From: Agathobacter ruminis
GTDB taxonomy: Bacteria; Bacillota; Clostridia; Lachnospirales; Lachnospiraceae
Assembly (NCBI RefSeq): GCF_002735305.1
Contig: NZ_PDYG01000003.1
Location: forward strand, 1-64,000
Reading direction: 5' to 3'
DNA: 64,000 nt
Below, piece after piece: positions 34,123-42,210 of the stretch. The translations under genes were made by a program, and so were the position numbers. The notes below the pieces were generated by a model. That model was not told the origin of the DNA. It did not search any database and saw only the letters and a list, made by a program, of their open reading frames with translations. Every line of letters starts with the position of its first letter. The stretch's first letter is position 1.

Positions 34123-35637
34123 TCATCGGTCTATGTCGTGCCGCTTTGTGCGGGTCTGTGTCTGCTCCGGCTGGTCGGCGCGGAGTGCAATATCCACGCA
34201 TTTGCGGATTTTTTGAAGTTCGGAAACATCGGCGCGGGTATCTTTCAGTTTGGCATAATCGCTGTCCCTCTGTGTTTTGAGGTCGGCATATTCCTGTTCC
34301 CATTCCGCAATAGGCAAGGTCTTTGTTCCTTTCGGCAGATTTGCATGGAGATAGCGGCTTGCTGCGTTCCATAGGGTCAACTCGGCGCGGTGGGCTTCCT
34401 CGTACTTGTCGCGCTTGTTTGTCCAGCCGTTTTGCAGCTTTTTCAGCTCATCGTGAACGGGCTTGTACTCGGTGTAGTTCTTCCCGTATTCAATCAGCTT
34501 TTGCAGCTTCTTCATGCGTTCCTCGGCGGTTTTCATTCCTGCCCGGATAGTGTCGGCCTGTTCGCTGACAGAGGAAAGGGCTGCGTCCAGCTCATCAAGG
34601 GTAGAGATACCATGCTCGGTCAGATAGTTGACCGCTGCCGCTATGGTTTTCAGTTCATCGGCTGTGTGCTGTTGTTGCCAACGCTGCGAATACTTCCGGC
34701 TCTTTTCTCTCTGAACGCTCAAATACTTCATCAGCAGATTTGCAAGGCCGGGGGATTGTTGCGGCTGTTCCGGGGCGGTTTCCCACGCTTTGAACAGGTC
34801 GGCAATCCATTCTTTGAGCTTTCCAATCTGCGCTCGGATTTCCCGTATAAGGCGGTTTGCCTTTTGGATATTCCGGTTCAGTTCGCCTTTCTCGGTGGCA
34901 ATACCTTTCTTCTCCATCTGGCAAGCCGCCACGCCCATGTGGACGGTGGGTATCTCGCCAATGCCGCGCTCGGCGTTGCTGCGGTGGTCGATACGCTCCG
35001 GGCTTCCGGCTCGTTCAAGGTAGGCGTTTGAAATATCCGCCCATGCCTTACGCCACAAGAGGGCGTTGCCCTTGTCGTTCCAGCCGGTCAGGTCAACTTT
35101 GTGCGTCTTGTATCTGCCGCTTGGCAAGCGGATACGCTCGCCGTTTTCATCAAGGTCATATTCCTTTTGGGACTTTGCCGCCCATGCGCCGCGCTCGTCA
35201 AGGGGGCGCATGGTAAGCATGATGTGACAATGGGGATTGCCCTTGCCGGTGTCGTGAATGGCATAATCAACGCACATTCCTCTGGAAACAAATTGAGAGG
35301 AACAGTATTCCCGGACAAGCCGGATTTGTTCCTCTCTGGATAACTCTATGGGGAGCGCCGCGTCAATCTCTCTGGCAAGCTGGGCGTTCCCGGCTTTCTC
35401 GTAAAGCTCCACGCTGTTCCACAAGGTTGAACGGTCAGAGAAAGAGGGCGGGGCGTGGGGTGGCAGCATAATTTCCGTATGGACAACACCGCCTTTGCGG
35501 GTGTAGTCGTGTGTCATTCCGTCCCACTCATTTGTCAGCTTTTCGCCGCTTCGGTAGGCGGCTGCGGCAACGGCTGATTTGCCCTTGCCCCGGCTGACAA
35601 TGCTGATATTACAATGATAGATGGCTATGGGTATCAC
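34123..35637 (-). CDS. MobA/MobL-family relaxase
   Basis: About 504 residues. The HUH motif is NPHCHIMLTMRP (His at about 136 and 138), with the nicking Tyr probably in AAAYRSGEKL near residue 28. The remainder is a coiled-coil-rich C-domain. MobQ-type relaxases nick oriT and lead transfer through a helper element's channel. The start is unclear: GTG at 35637 overlaps the GGGAGGTG ribosome site, and a better-spaced codon, at 35628 where relatives have ATG, reads ATA. The oriT lies directly upstream, which fits the family. Confidence 0.85.
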   Translation of the reverse strand: MIPIAIYHCNISIVSRGKGKSAVAAAAYRSGEKLTNEWDGMTHDYTRKGGVVHTEIMLPPHAPPSFSDRSTLWNSVELYEKAGNAQLAREIDAALPIELSREEQIRLVREYCSSQFVSRGMCVDYAIHDTGKGNPHCHIMLTMRPLDERGAWAAKSQKEYDLDENGERIRLPSGRYKTHKVDLTGWNDKGNALLWRKAWADISNAYLERAGSPERIDHRSNAERGIGEIPTVHMGVAACQMEKKGIATEKGELNRNIQKANRLIREIRAQIGKLKEWIADLFKAWETAPEQPQQSPGLANLLMKYLSVQREKSRKYSQRWQQQHTADELKTIAAAVNYLTEHGISTLDELDAALSSVSEQADTIRAGMKTAEERMKKLQKLIEYGKNYTEYKPVHDELKKLQNGWTNKRDKYEEAHRAELTLWNAASRYLHANLPKGTKTLPIAEWEQEYADLKTQRDSDYAKLKDTRADVSELQKIRKCVDIALRADQPEQTQTRTKRHDIDR

Positions 35638-35834
35638 CTCCCGGATAAAATGAAAACCCGCAAAAATGGTACAGACGCCAAAGGCTGGTATACTGTTTTT
35701 GTGGGTGTGCAGGGATAGCCGCGTAAGCGGCGCAAGGGGTGCAGCCCCTTGTTGCGGCAAAGCCGCCAATGTCGGTCAGAGAGGGAAGCAAGCGGCTTTC
35801 TCTCTGTGCCGACAAGCCCTCGGCAGAGCGCACG

Positions 35835-35875
35835 CACCCGTAAGGGTGTATAAGTGCGCCCTTTGTACCAAAGGG
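35835..35875 (+). other. oriT: Origin of transfer (oriT), MobQ/R1162-like
   Basis: The inverted repeat CACCC-GTAA-GGGTG (35835-35848) is followed after 2 bp by TAAGTGCGCCCT (35851-35862), the conserved nick core of R1162/RSF1010/pSC101-type origins, and then by a second repeat CCCTTTG-TAC-CAAAGGG (35859-35875). It lies between the relaxase gene and the DUF3847 gene. Further GC-rich hairpins occupy 35700-35830. Confidence 0.8.
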
Positions 35876-35876
35876 A

Positions 35877-36173
35877 TTATTCGCTTTTCCCGCCCTCGGT
35901 GCGTTTTTTCAGATAGCCCCGCGCTTCCTCGCTCGTCAGGGCAAGCCGGAGAAAGGCGGCGGCTTCTTCGTCGGTCATGGTCTTTGCTTCTGGCACAATG
36001 CTCTCAAAGACCGCACCCCGGACGATCAGCCGATGGCTGCGCGTCCTGCGTTCCTCTTGGGATAACTTTTGCCGCAACACCTTTTCCCGATTTTCAAGCT
36101 GCCGGATTTTCTTCTTCCCGTCCTCAATCTCGGCTTGCAATTCCTCGCGTTTTTTTTCTCTCGGTTTCGTCAT
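35877..36173 (-). CDS. DUF3847 accessory mobilization protein
   Basis: A 98-residue protein with a coiled coil in the first 50 residues (EELQAEIEDGKKKIRQLENR) and a C-terminal helical part (TMTDEEAAAFLRLALTSEE). This short family is regularly found between oriT and cargo in Tn4451-like elements and probably helps the relaxase (inference). AAGGAG lies 9 bp before the ATG. Confidence 0.75.
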   Translation of the reverse strand: MTKPREKKREELQAEIEDGKKKIRQLENREKVLRQKLSQEERRTRSHRLIVRGAVFESIVPEAKTMTDEEAAAFLRLALTSEEARGYLKKRTEGGKSE

Positions 36174-36208
36174 GGGTGGTCACTCCTTTCTACCTGTCGG
36201 CATAGAAA

Positions 36209-36240
36209 AAGGACAGTCGATTTCCTCGGCTGTCCTTTTG
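36209..36240 (-). terminator. Terminator of the methyltransferase gene
   Basis: AAAAGGACAG and CTGTCCTTTTT pair across a GC/AT-mixed loop on the minus strand, 65 bp past the stop codon. Confidence 0.75.
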
Positions 36241-36304
36241 ATTAGGGTGTTTGGTTTACTCCGTTCTGCTCAATAAATGGGAATATTAAATATCAATACG
36301 CCCT

Positions 36305-37138
36305 TTAATACATTCCTATTAAAACATCAGCTTCGATTGTCAAATGTGTGAGAGTACGCCAATCAACGCAATCTTTTTCAACGCAAAAGAGAAGCGGCGT
36401 CATTTCAATAAACGACATTCTTTGTTCTGATGACAACTGTACGGTGGCTGAAACCGTTTCTCTTGAAATGGTTTTAAGATATTTCTCAAAATATTCAACG
36501 ACAGACTCATTTGAATAATCTGGATTTTTCAAGTGTGCTTGCACTTTAGTCCTGATTTCCCTCAAATGATTTTTCGTAGGAATTACTTTCACAACATATC
36601 CGTTAGGAGATAGCAATCGCTGAAATTCTTTGTAGTGTGCAGGCGAAAATATGTCTAAAATACAATCCATACTTCCGTCTTTCAAAGGGATTTTTGATAA
36701 GTCAGTAACAAACCACTTCACTGCTTTGCGCTTGTCTTTTTTTGATGCAATCTGTATTGCCTCCCTTGACAAGTCAAAGGCAAAGATGTTTCGTTCTGTT
36801 CTTTGCTGTATCTGCCTTGCATAGAAACCCTCGCCGCAACCAACATCTAAAATGTTTCTTATAGATGGCGTATCAGAAATAAACTGTATGATTTTCTCCA
36901 ACACAACATCATACATGCCATACTCCAAAATTTGGTGCCGGTTGTCAAAAGACCGCTTGCTGTAGTTGGTTTTGGGCGATGATTTTAACAACAAATTTAC
37001 ATACCCATATCTTGAAATATCAAAGCAATGTCCATGTCTACAAATTAGGCTATTGCCTTGTATATCCATTGATTTTGTGCAAATTGGGCATTGAAAATAA
37101 ACCTTGCTGTCTGCAAAGCGTGATAAATTATTATTCAT
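36305..37138 (-). CDS. RlmA-family 23S rRNA (guanine-N1) methyltransferase, probable macrolide resistance
   Basis: A 277-residue protein. The N-terminal zinc finger (FQCPICTKSMDIQGNSLICR, then HGHCFDISRYGYVNLL) is the RlmA signature. The SAM domain has ILDVGCGEGFYARQ and CILDIFSPAHYKEFQRLL. RlmA enzymes methylate G745 or G748 in the 23S rRNA exit tunnel; the G748 type (TlrB) gives resistance to mycinosylated macrolides such as tylosin. The leader carries an MRLR-type arrest peptide and mutually exclusive hairpins, so expression is probably macrolide-induced. Next to it is a Mef-like pump. GGAGG lies 8 bp before the ATG. Which G is the target cannot be read off. Confidence 0.85.
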   Translation of the reverse strand: MNNNLSRFADSKVYFQCPICTKSMDIQGNSLICRHGHCFDISRYGYVNLLLKSSPKTNYSKRSFDNRHQILEYGMYDVVLEKIIQFISDTPSIRNILDVGCGEGFYARQIQQRTERNIFAFDLSREAIQIASKKDKRKAVKWFVTDLSKIPLKDGSMDCILDIFSPAHYKEFQRLLSPNGYVVKVIPTKNHLREIRTKVQAHLKNPDYSNESVVEYFEKYLKTISRETVSATVQLSSEQRMSFIEMTPLLFCVEKDCVDWRTLTHLTIEADVLIGMY

Positions 37139-37175
37139 TTGTTTTTCCTCCGTAATTACATCTCTGCTTCAATAA

Positions 37176-37217
37176 GCGAGTTATGCAATACGGATAACCG
37201 CAACATAACTCGCGGTT
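37176..37217 (-). promoter_or_regulatory. Mutually exclusive leader hairpins of the methyltransferase gene
   Basis: Stem A pairs AACCGC (37212-37217 side) with GCGGTT (37196-37201 side). Stem B pairs GCGAGTTATG with CATAACTCGC (37204-37213 and 37176-37185). The two share bases 37212-37213, so only one can form. They begin right after the stop codon of the MVTFMRLR leader, the layout of drug-sensing attenuators. A -10 box TATACT lies at 37293-37298. Confidence 0.65.
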
Positions 37218-37244
37218 TTATCTTAATCTCATAAATGTAACCAT
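37218..37244 (-). CDS. Macrolide-sensing leader peptide MVTFMRLR
   Basis: A GGAGG site is followed 8 bp later by ATG at 37244 and eight codons, MVTFMRLR, then TAA. The last four residues and their codons match the leader of mef(A) (MTASMRLR), and they recall ErmDL (MTHSMRLR). In those peptides Arg-Leu-Arg arrests ribosomes holding a macrolide. Stalling here would cover stem A and allow stem B or readthrough into the methyltransferase gene. Arrest itself is inferred from the motif. Confidence 0.75.
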   Translation of the reverse strand: MVTFMRLR

Positions 37245-37320
37245 TGTGTTGTCCTCCAATCAATTCCGCAGTATTACTCTGCTTTTAGAAAAAGTATAGC
37301 ACAAAACAAGGTGCAGTTGA

Positions 37321-38541
37321 TTATTGCGTATTGTCAATCTCTCTCAAACCGGGTAGTAAAAATACGGCAAGCGCAACGATGATAATGCCAATTCCGCAAA
37401 TGACAAACCATTTCTCAACTCCCAGCCGCTCCGCCAGAGGCCCGGAAATGACAAGGCCAAACGGCATGGCGAGGGAAGCGGCGCTTGTCAGTAGAGAAAA
37501 AACTCTCCCCAGATATTCTGGTTTGACCGTTTCTTGAAAAATCGCATTTTGCACACCGTAAAATGGAGCGGAAATTCCCATAACAGTACAGCACACAACA
37601 AAGACAAGAAATGCGTCTGGCGGCAAAAGCCCGGAGAGCATATTGCTAACGCCCATCAGGAGAACGGAAAGACCGATGGTGTACCGCCGTTTCTTAAAAC
37701 CGCCCCAAATGCTCAGAATGACTCCGCCAAGCAGCATACCAACCGCAAAAGCAATTTCAGCGGCAGAGGCATGGGCCGGTGTTCCTTTGAAGTATGACAT
37801 ACAGATGAGAGGAAAAAGCGTACTGATTGGCATATAAAAGAACATATAAATTACACCAATCCAGAGCAGAGCAAAGAGGCCCCTGTTTTGCTTTAATACC
37901 ACATACCCCTCTTTCATATCCTGTAAAAACTGTTGTCTTTTCGTTTCTGGACATAGTTCAGGCGTTGGTATGGACGAAATCGCAACAGTCACACAGGCAA
38001 GGATTGCACCCACAATATCTAACAATATAATTGCATTAAGAGGCCAAACAGCATATAAAAACGCTGCGGCAGCTGGACTGATAATCGCACTTACTGCTTG
38101 CATGGTCTGCGTGTAACCAGCGCATTTTGTAAGTTCCTCTTTTGGCACAATCATAGGTGTTGCTGCGCTGAATGCTGGAGAATGAAAAGCAGTTCCCGCA
38201 CTTCGGATTAACAGGACAACCATAATAGACCATACGGGCAATTCCATGTAAAACGCCACCAGCGCCAGAATACCGCCAGCGGCGGCAATTATCAAATCCG
38301 CACCAATCATTACGCTTTTACGGCTGTGCCGGTCAACAAAAGCACCTGCAAACGGGCCTAAACAGGCTTGCGGCAAAAATCCAATCAGTGTTGCCGCCGT
38401 CAATATGATTGCAGAATTAGTTTTCGCAACCAAATAAAAGATAATGGCCATTTGCAAAATACCGCTGCTAATAAAGGATATTGCTTGTCCGGCAAGAAGT
38501 GTAAAATAAGTTTTTCTCCATGAATTGTTGTTTTGGGTCAT
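37321..38541 (-). CDS. Mef-like macrolide efflux MFS transporter
   Basis: A 406-residue protein with twelve hydrophobic segments. Sequence landmarks are very close to Mef(A): LAGQAISFISSGILQMAIIF, LIGFLPQACLGPFAG, DRHSRKSVMIGADLIIAAAG, VAFYMELPVWSIMVV, KPEYLGRVFSL. Mef proteins pump 14- and 15-membered macrolides out of the cell, usually with an MsrD partner that is absent here. The start is the ATG at 38541 with AAGGAGG. A long leader with two terminator-like hairpins precedes it. Together with the RlmA-like gene it forms the cargo. Confidence 0.85.
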   Translation of the reverse strand: MTQNNNSWRKTYFTLLAGQAISFISSGILQMAIIFYLVAKTNSAIILTAATLIGFLPQACLGPFAGAFVDRHSRKSVMIGADLIIAAAGGILALVAFYMELPVWSIMVVLLIRSAGTAFHSPAFSAATPMIVPKEELTKCAGYTQTMQAVSAIISPAAAAFLYAVWPLNAIILLDIVGAILACVTVAISSIPTPELCPETKRQQFLQDMKEGYVVLKQNRGLFALLWIGVIYMFFYMPISTLFPLICMSYFKGTPAHASAAEIAFAVGMLLGGVILSIWGGFKKRRYTIGLSVLLMGVSNMLSGLLPPDAFLVFVVCCTVMGISAPFYGVQNAIFQETVKPEYLGRVFSLLTSAASLAMPFGLVISGPLAERLGVEKWFVICGIGIIIVALAVFLLPGLREIDNTQ

Positions 38542-38850
38542 AATGCGAACCTCCTTTTTTATTGCATTGTTCCTTTGTTTCTGCAATAAAAAGCAGGCGT
38601 TGTCCCACAGAGAGGGCAGACGCCTGCATAACAACAAAGCACGAAAAAACACCACGATACAGTTCAAAGACTGCTCGTGTCAAACCTACGTGTTCCTTTG
38701 CATACGCACGCAAAAAAAGCCCACCATCATGTGGAAAGGTACTTCTACTTTTTATTGCTTATTAGCGTACACAAATTAACACACGTAAGCCTCCTTCCAA
38801 TCTCAAACTGTCGCACAGTATAACACACATCCGATAGACTTGTCAACCAT
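38542..38850 (-). promoter_or_regulatory. Mef-like gene promoter and 270-nt attenuator leader
   Basis: TTGACA (38841-38846), 17 bp, TTATAC (38818-38823) on the minus strand. The leader then contains a GGAAGGAGG site with a two-codon frame (GTG TGT TAA), a CCAC-loop-GTGG hairpin with T7 (38712-38734), and a strong hairpin GCAGGCGT/ACGCCTGC followed by TTTTTATT (38588-38627), all before the gene's own AAGGAGG. This is the layout of transcription attenuation. Confidence 0.6.
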
Positions 38851-39609
38851 TTTTAACCTTGTTTTCCATCTTGTTTTTCCATCTCTTACGGGCAGTAGCA
38901 AAGCCAGGCGAGCCAGTCAACGGTCAAGATGAACGGCGCTTTCAGCGCCGCCGTTGACAGTCTCGCCCGTCTTTGCTAATGGGTAATCAAGGCGGGAAAG
39001 CCATTTTAGGGCTTTCCCGCCCATTTCAATTTTGGGAGAAGAAAGGCCCCAAAATGAACGAGTGCGGCCAAACACTTTTAGGGATTGGCCACCTTGTCCA
39101 CCCATCCAGCGGGGCGGCGGGGAACGGTCAAGGCCGGGCGTCAGCCCATTCATTTCAGCCTTGACGGTTTCCTGCCGTCCTGCTACTTTTCCCGGAGTGT
39201 GGCCACACATCTGGTCACGGTGTCCAGAGCTTTGGGACTTTTTGTCCCATAGGCCGGGGGCGGAGGACGAGGGACGGGGGCTTTCATAATACGCCCTGTC
39301 TGCTGCTGAAATCAGCCCTTTGTTTCCGGCTTACCAGCCCCAAACAAAGCCCTGCTTTCCTGCCGCGTCAAATGCCCTTGCCCTCCCCGGCGGCAACGGT
39401 ATTTTCAGGGCAACGCCGACAGAGCGTATAACACACTACACTTTGCTCCGCAAAGTCGTGTGCCAAATGGGGCGCTGCCCCCTTTGGAAACCCCCGCAAC
39501 AAACAGGTGCTATGCACCCAGCCGGGAGCATAGCGCCGTTTGTTGTCAGCAGCCCGTTTCACGGTCTGCGTGTAGTTCCTTGTAAACTGACCTTATGAAC
39601 ATTTCAACT
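38851..39609. other. GC-rich region of the mobilizable element without a believable gene
   Basis: About 760 bp with no frame that has both a ribosome site and protein-like composition. It holds several strong hairpins: AACGGCG-type at 38930-38955, and a perfect GGCGGGAAAGCC/GGGCTTTCCCGCC at about 38992-39021 without a T-run. It may contain a structured RNA or the remains of a gene displaced by the cargo. Confidence 0.4.
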
Positions 39610-39906
39610 CTATTTCAGCCTGTCGGCGACGTTGCTCTCTCTGGCATACCGCCGCGCCGCTTCCCGCCGTTCCTCGCTGTATGGGGCGGTCAGACGGAAA
39701 GAGAAGCGGCCTTTCTCAATGTCAAACTCCATGCAGCCCGTTTCCGGGTCTGCGTCGGTCTGGCGGCACACATCGGGGTGCTGCTCGGCATAGGCGGCAA
39801 GCCGCTTCTTCAAGTCGGTGTTGTGGGTACGGATATGGATCAACGGGTCTTTCTCATCAAACCAGATGTCTGTGATCTTTTTTTGCTTGGGAAGCCCTGT
39901 TCGCAT
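39610..39906 (-). CDS. Conserved element protein, unknown
   Basis: A 98-residue charged soluble protein (KKITDIWFDEKDPLIHIRTH, ending EERREAARRYARESNVADR). I have seen similar small proteins in clostridial conjugative and mobilizable elements but know no function. AAGGAGAG precedes the ATG. It lies next to tnpW and the recombinase, as in related elements. Confidence 0.6.
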   Translation of the reverse strand: MRTGLPKQKKITDIWFDEKDPLIHIRTHNTDLKKRLAAYAEQHPDVCRQTDADPETGCMEFDIEKGRFSFRLTAPYSEERREAARRYARESNVADRLK

Positions 39907-40039
39907 AAACTCTCCTTTCTGCGCCCTCGTTTGGAGAGAGGGGCATTTTTGAGGGAATTTTCCCGGCTCTTGACTTGGGGAAAATGGGGATTTTCAAATA
40001 GAAACCGCCCCGGCGAACCATTCTTCGTCCGGGCGGTTC

Positions 40040-40234
40040 CTATCGCGTGATTTTCGTTTTTTCCGGCTCTTGACCGTCCTGCAAGCTGTCGGCAAGTATC
40101 ACTTTGAGCAGCTTGTCGCGGAATGTTTCTGTGCCGCTGTGGTTGAAAAACAACTCCGCAACGATGGTCTGTCCGTCCCTCTGTGTCGTGATAACACTGT
40201 CGGGGGATTGAGGTGTCCCGTTCTGTTCTGCCAT
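40040..40234 (-). CDS. tnpW: TnpW-like transposon protein
   Basis: A 64-residue protein with the TnpW pattern: QTIVAELFFNHSGTETFRDK followed by LLKVILAD. TnpW is a small accessory protein of Tn4451-type elements without known activity. AAAGGAG lies 8 bp before the ATG. It lies just downstream of the recombinase gene. Confidence 0.75.
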   Translation of the reverse strand: MAEQNGTPQSPDSVITTQRDGQTIVAELFFNHSGTETFRDKLLKVILADSLQDGQEPEKTKITR

Positions 40235-40312
40235 AGGCGGCTCCTTTCTCTGGGTGCAAAAGAGGGATTTCCCGTAGCCCGGAAAATCCCTCTTGGTTGT
40301 CAGTATTCGGTT

Positions 40313-42163
40313 TTACTGTGCGGGTGCTGCGGCGGCTTCCTGTGCCTTTTTCTTTGCCCGGTATTCCCGTGCTTTCATGCGGTCATACTCCCGTCGCTTT
40401 TCAAGGTTACGCGCCCGGTACTCCCTTGAATACTGCCGGTGGTAGGCGCGGCTCTTTTCCTTTTGGGCTTCCTCGATTTTCTCCCGCATTTGCCGGATTT
40501 CCTGCTCCGTTGGCTCTGTAAGCTGTGTCACTTCGTTCTCAAATTTGCCGATATAGTTGAAATATATCCCGATGTGCTGAATGGCTTGTTTTGCCCTTTT
40601 CTTGTCGCGCTCATGCACTTCAATCCGGCTGATAAACTCGTTGAGAATGGCGGGGGTCAGGTCGGTAAAGGCAGCGTAGCGTTCCGTCAGCTTCAAAAAC
40701 TTCTGCGCCCGTCCGCCCGCGTTCTCAAAAGCGGATAGCTGCTCTTGCAGCTCGGCAAGCTCCGCTTTCAGCGCATAGTATTCTTCTGAATACTTCTGCG
40801 ACATTTGCTCATAGCGGTCTTGCGGGATCGTGCCGAGGGCGTTGTCCTCATAGAGCTTGTTCAGCACCTTGTCAATCTGTTCAAGGCGCGTCGTGATTTG
40901 CGGGATACGCTTCTGCTGTTTCTTGGTCTTGTCGGTCTGCTGCATGGCAAGGTTCTTTTTCACTAAGGCTTCAAATTCCGCCCAGTTGCTGATAGAATAG
41001 TCCTCGATTTTCTTCAGCACTTCCGCGATGGTCTGCATGAGCAAATCCGCGTCAATGATGTGCGGGGAATTGCATTTGGGGTTTTTGGCTTTTCCCTTGT
41101 GGTACTCGCTGCAATAGGCAACATGACGCTTGCCGCCATTCCGATAATCTATGCGAATGTGCATTTTCGCACCGCAATCCTTACAGAAAAGCAAGCCCGA
41201 CAAAGGGTGGATTTCCCCGTCCCCGTTGGGGCGTTTGACGGGCGCATTTTCCAAAATCCGCTGTACGGTTTCAAAGTCGGTGCGGTCAATAATCGGCTCA
41301 TGCACATTTTCGGTTATCTGCCATTGGCTCCGGTCTACATAGTGGTTCCGCTTGTCGCGGAAGTGCTTTGTGGTCTTGAAGTTGACAACATCACCGCAAT
41401 ACTCCTGCCGTGTGAGGATATGGGTCAGGGTGGCTTTGTTCCACTTATAGCGGTTGGCCTCATTGAGCGCCCTGTTTTTACAGGTTCCCCGCCCGCGCTC
41501 TTTCATGTAGAATGTGGGCGTTGGGATTTGCGCCTGCGTGAGATATACGGCAATTTGGTTTCGGTTTTTTCCGTCCAGAAACAGGCGAAAAATCAAACGA
41601 ACAACTCCGGCGGCTTCCTCGTCGATAATCCAAAAATCCTTGTTGTCCGGGGATTTGACATAGCCATAGGGGGCTTCGGTGGCAATCGGCTTTCCACTCA
41701 TGCCCTTCGTCTTAATGCCGGTCTTTACTTTCTTGCTGATGTCCTTTGCGTACCACTCCGACATGATGTTGATAAAGGGCGCAAACTCCAATGTATCGGG
41801 CTTTTCGCTGTCTATCCCGTTGTTGACTGCGATAAAGCGCACATTGTTCCGTCTGAATATCTCCATCGCATTGCCGACTTGGAGATAGTCACGCCCCCAG
41901 CGTGTCAGGTCTTTCATAATGCAGACACCGATTTTCCCGTTCTCTACATCGTCCATCATGCGGGAGTAGGCAGAACGGTCAAAAAATCTGCCGCTTTCGT
42001 CATCGTCAATGTAGTGCCGGATATTGGTTAAGTGCTGCCCTCTGGCGTAGTTCTCCAAAAAGATTTTTTGGTTCTGTATCGAGTTACTCTCACCGCCGTC
42101 CCTGTCCTCGTCGCCCACGGAAAGGCGGGAGTAAAGGGCTGTAATTTTACTATAATCAGTCAT
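40313..42163 (-). CDS. tnpX: Large serine recombinase (TnpX/TndX family)
   Basis: A 616-residue site-specific recombinase. The resolvase domain has the catalytic Ser in ALYSRLSVGDE (S12), and CIMKDLTRWGRDYLQVG. The recombinase domain (YGYVKSPDNKDFWIIDEEAA) is followed by a zinc ribbon (LFCKDCGAKMHIR, YCSEYHKGKAKNPKC) and a long coiled coil, then a basic tail (YRARNLEKRREYDRMKAREY). It excises and inserts the element. The ATG at 42163 has AGGAGG; the gene begins 60 bp from the element end, as in Tn4451. Confidence 0.9.
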   Translation of the reverse strand: MTDYSKITALYSRLSVGDEDRDGGESNSIQNQKIFLENYARGQHLTNIRHYIDDDESGRFFDRSAYSRMMDDVENGKIGVCIMKDLTRWGRDYLQVGNAMEIFRRNNVRFIAVNNGIDSEKPDTLEFAPFINIMSEWYAKDISKKVKTGIKTKGMSGKPIATEAPYGYVKSPDNKDFWIIDEEAAGVVRLIFRLFLDGKNRNQIAVYLTQAQIPTPTFYMKERGRGTCKNRALNEANRYKWNKATLTHILTRQEYCGDVVNFKTTKHFRDKRNHYVDRSQWQITENVHEPIIDRTDFETVQRILENAPVKRPNGDGEIHPLSGLLFCKDCGAKMHIRIDYRNGGKRHVAYCSEYHKGKAKNPKCNSPHIIDADLLMQTIAEVLKKIEDYSISNWAEFEALVKKNLAMQQTDKTKKQQKRIPQITTRLEQIDKVLNKLYEDNALGTIPQDRYEQMSQKYSEEYYALKAELAELQEQLSAFENAGGRAQKFLKLTERYAAFTDLTPAILNEFISRIEVHERDKKRAKQAIQHIGIYFNYIGKFENEVTQLTEPTEQEIRQMREKIEEAQKEKSRAYHRQYSREYRARNLEKRREYDRMKAREYRAKKKAQEAAAAPAQ

Positions 42164-42176
42164 GTGCATAACCTCC

Positions 42177-42206
42177 TGTGCGTCCATATAGGCTTCCTTT
42201 ACACTT
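42177..42206 (-). repeat. Terminal inverted repeat, recombinase side
   Basis: Reading inward on the minus strand, AAGTGT (42201-42206) then GACGCACA (42177-42184), matching the other end at 32126-32153 with 2 bp difference in spacing. Confidence 0.6.
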
Positions 42207-42210
42207 AAAA

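Noticed and set aside
38468-38713. 81-codon minus frame over the Mef-like leader as a leader protein
   Set aside because: It overlaps the real start of the transporter and both hairpins and has no ribosome site at its Met; a TTG inside it behind AAAGGAA is possible but weak.
39032-39289. Genes in the GC-rich gap of the mobilizable element
   Set aside because: Open frames exist on both strands because stop codons are rare in GC-rich DNA; none has a ribosome site or a protein-like composition.
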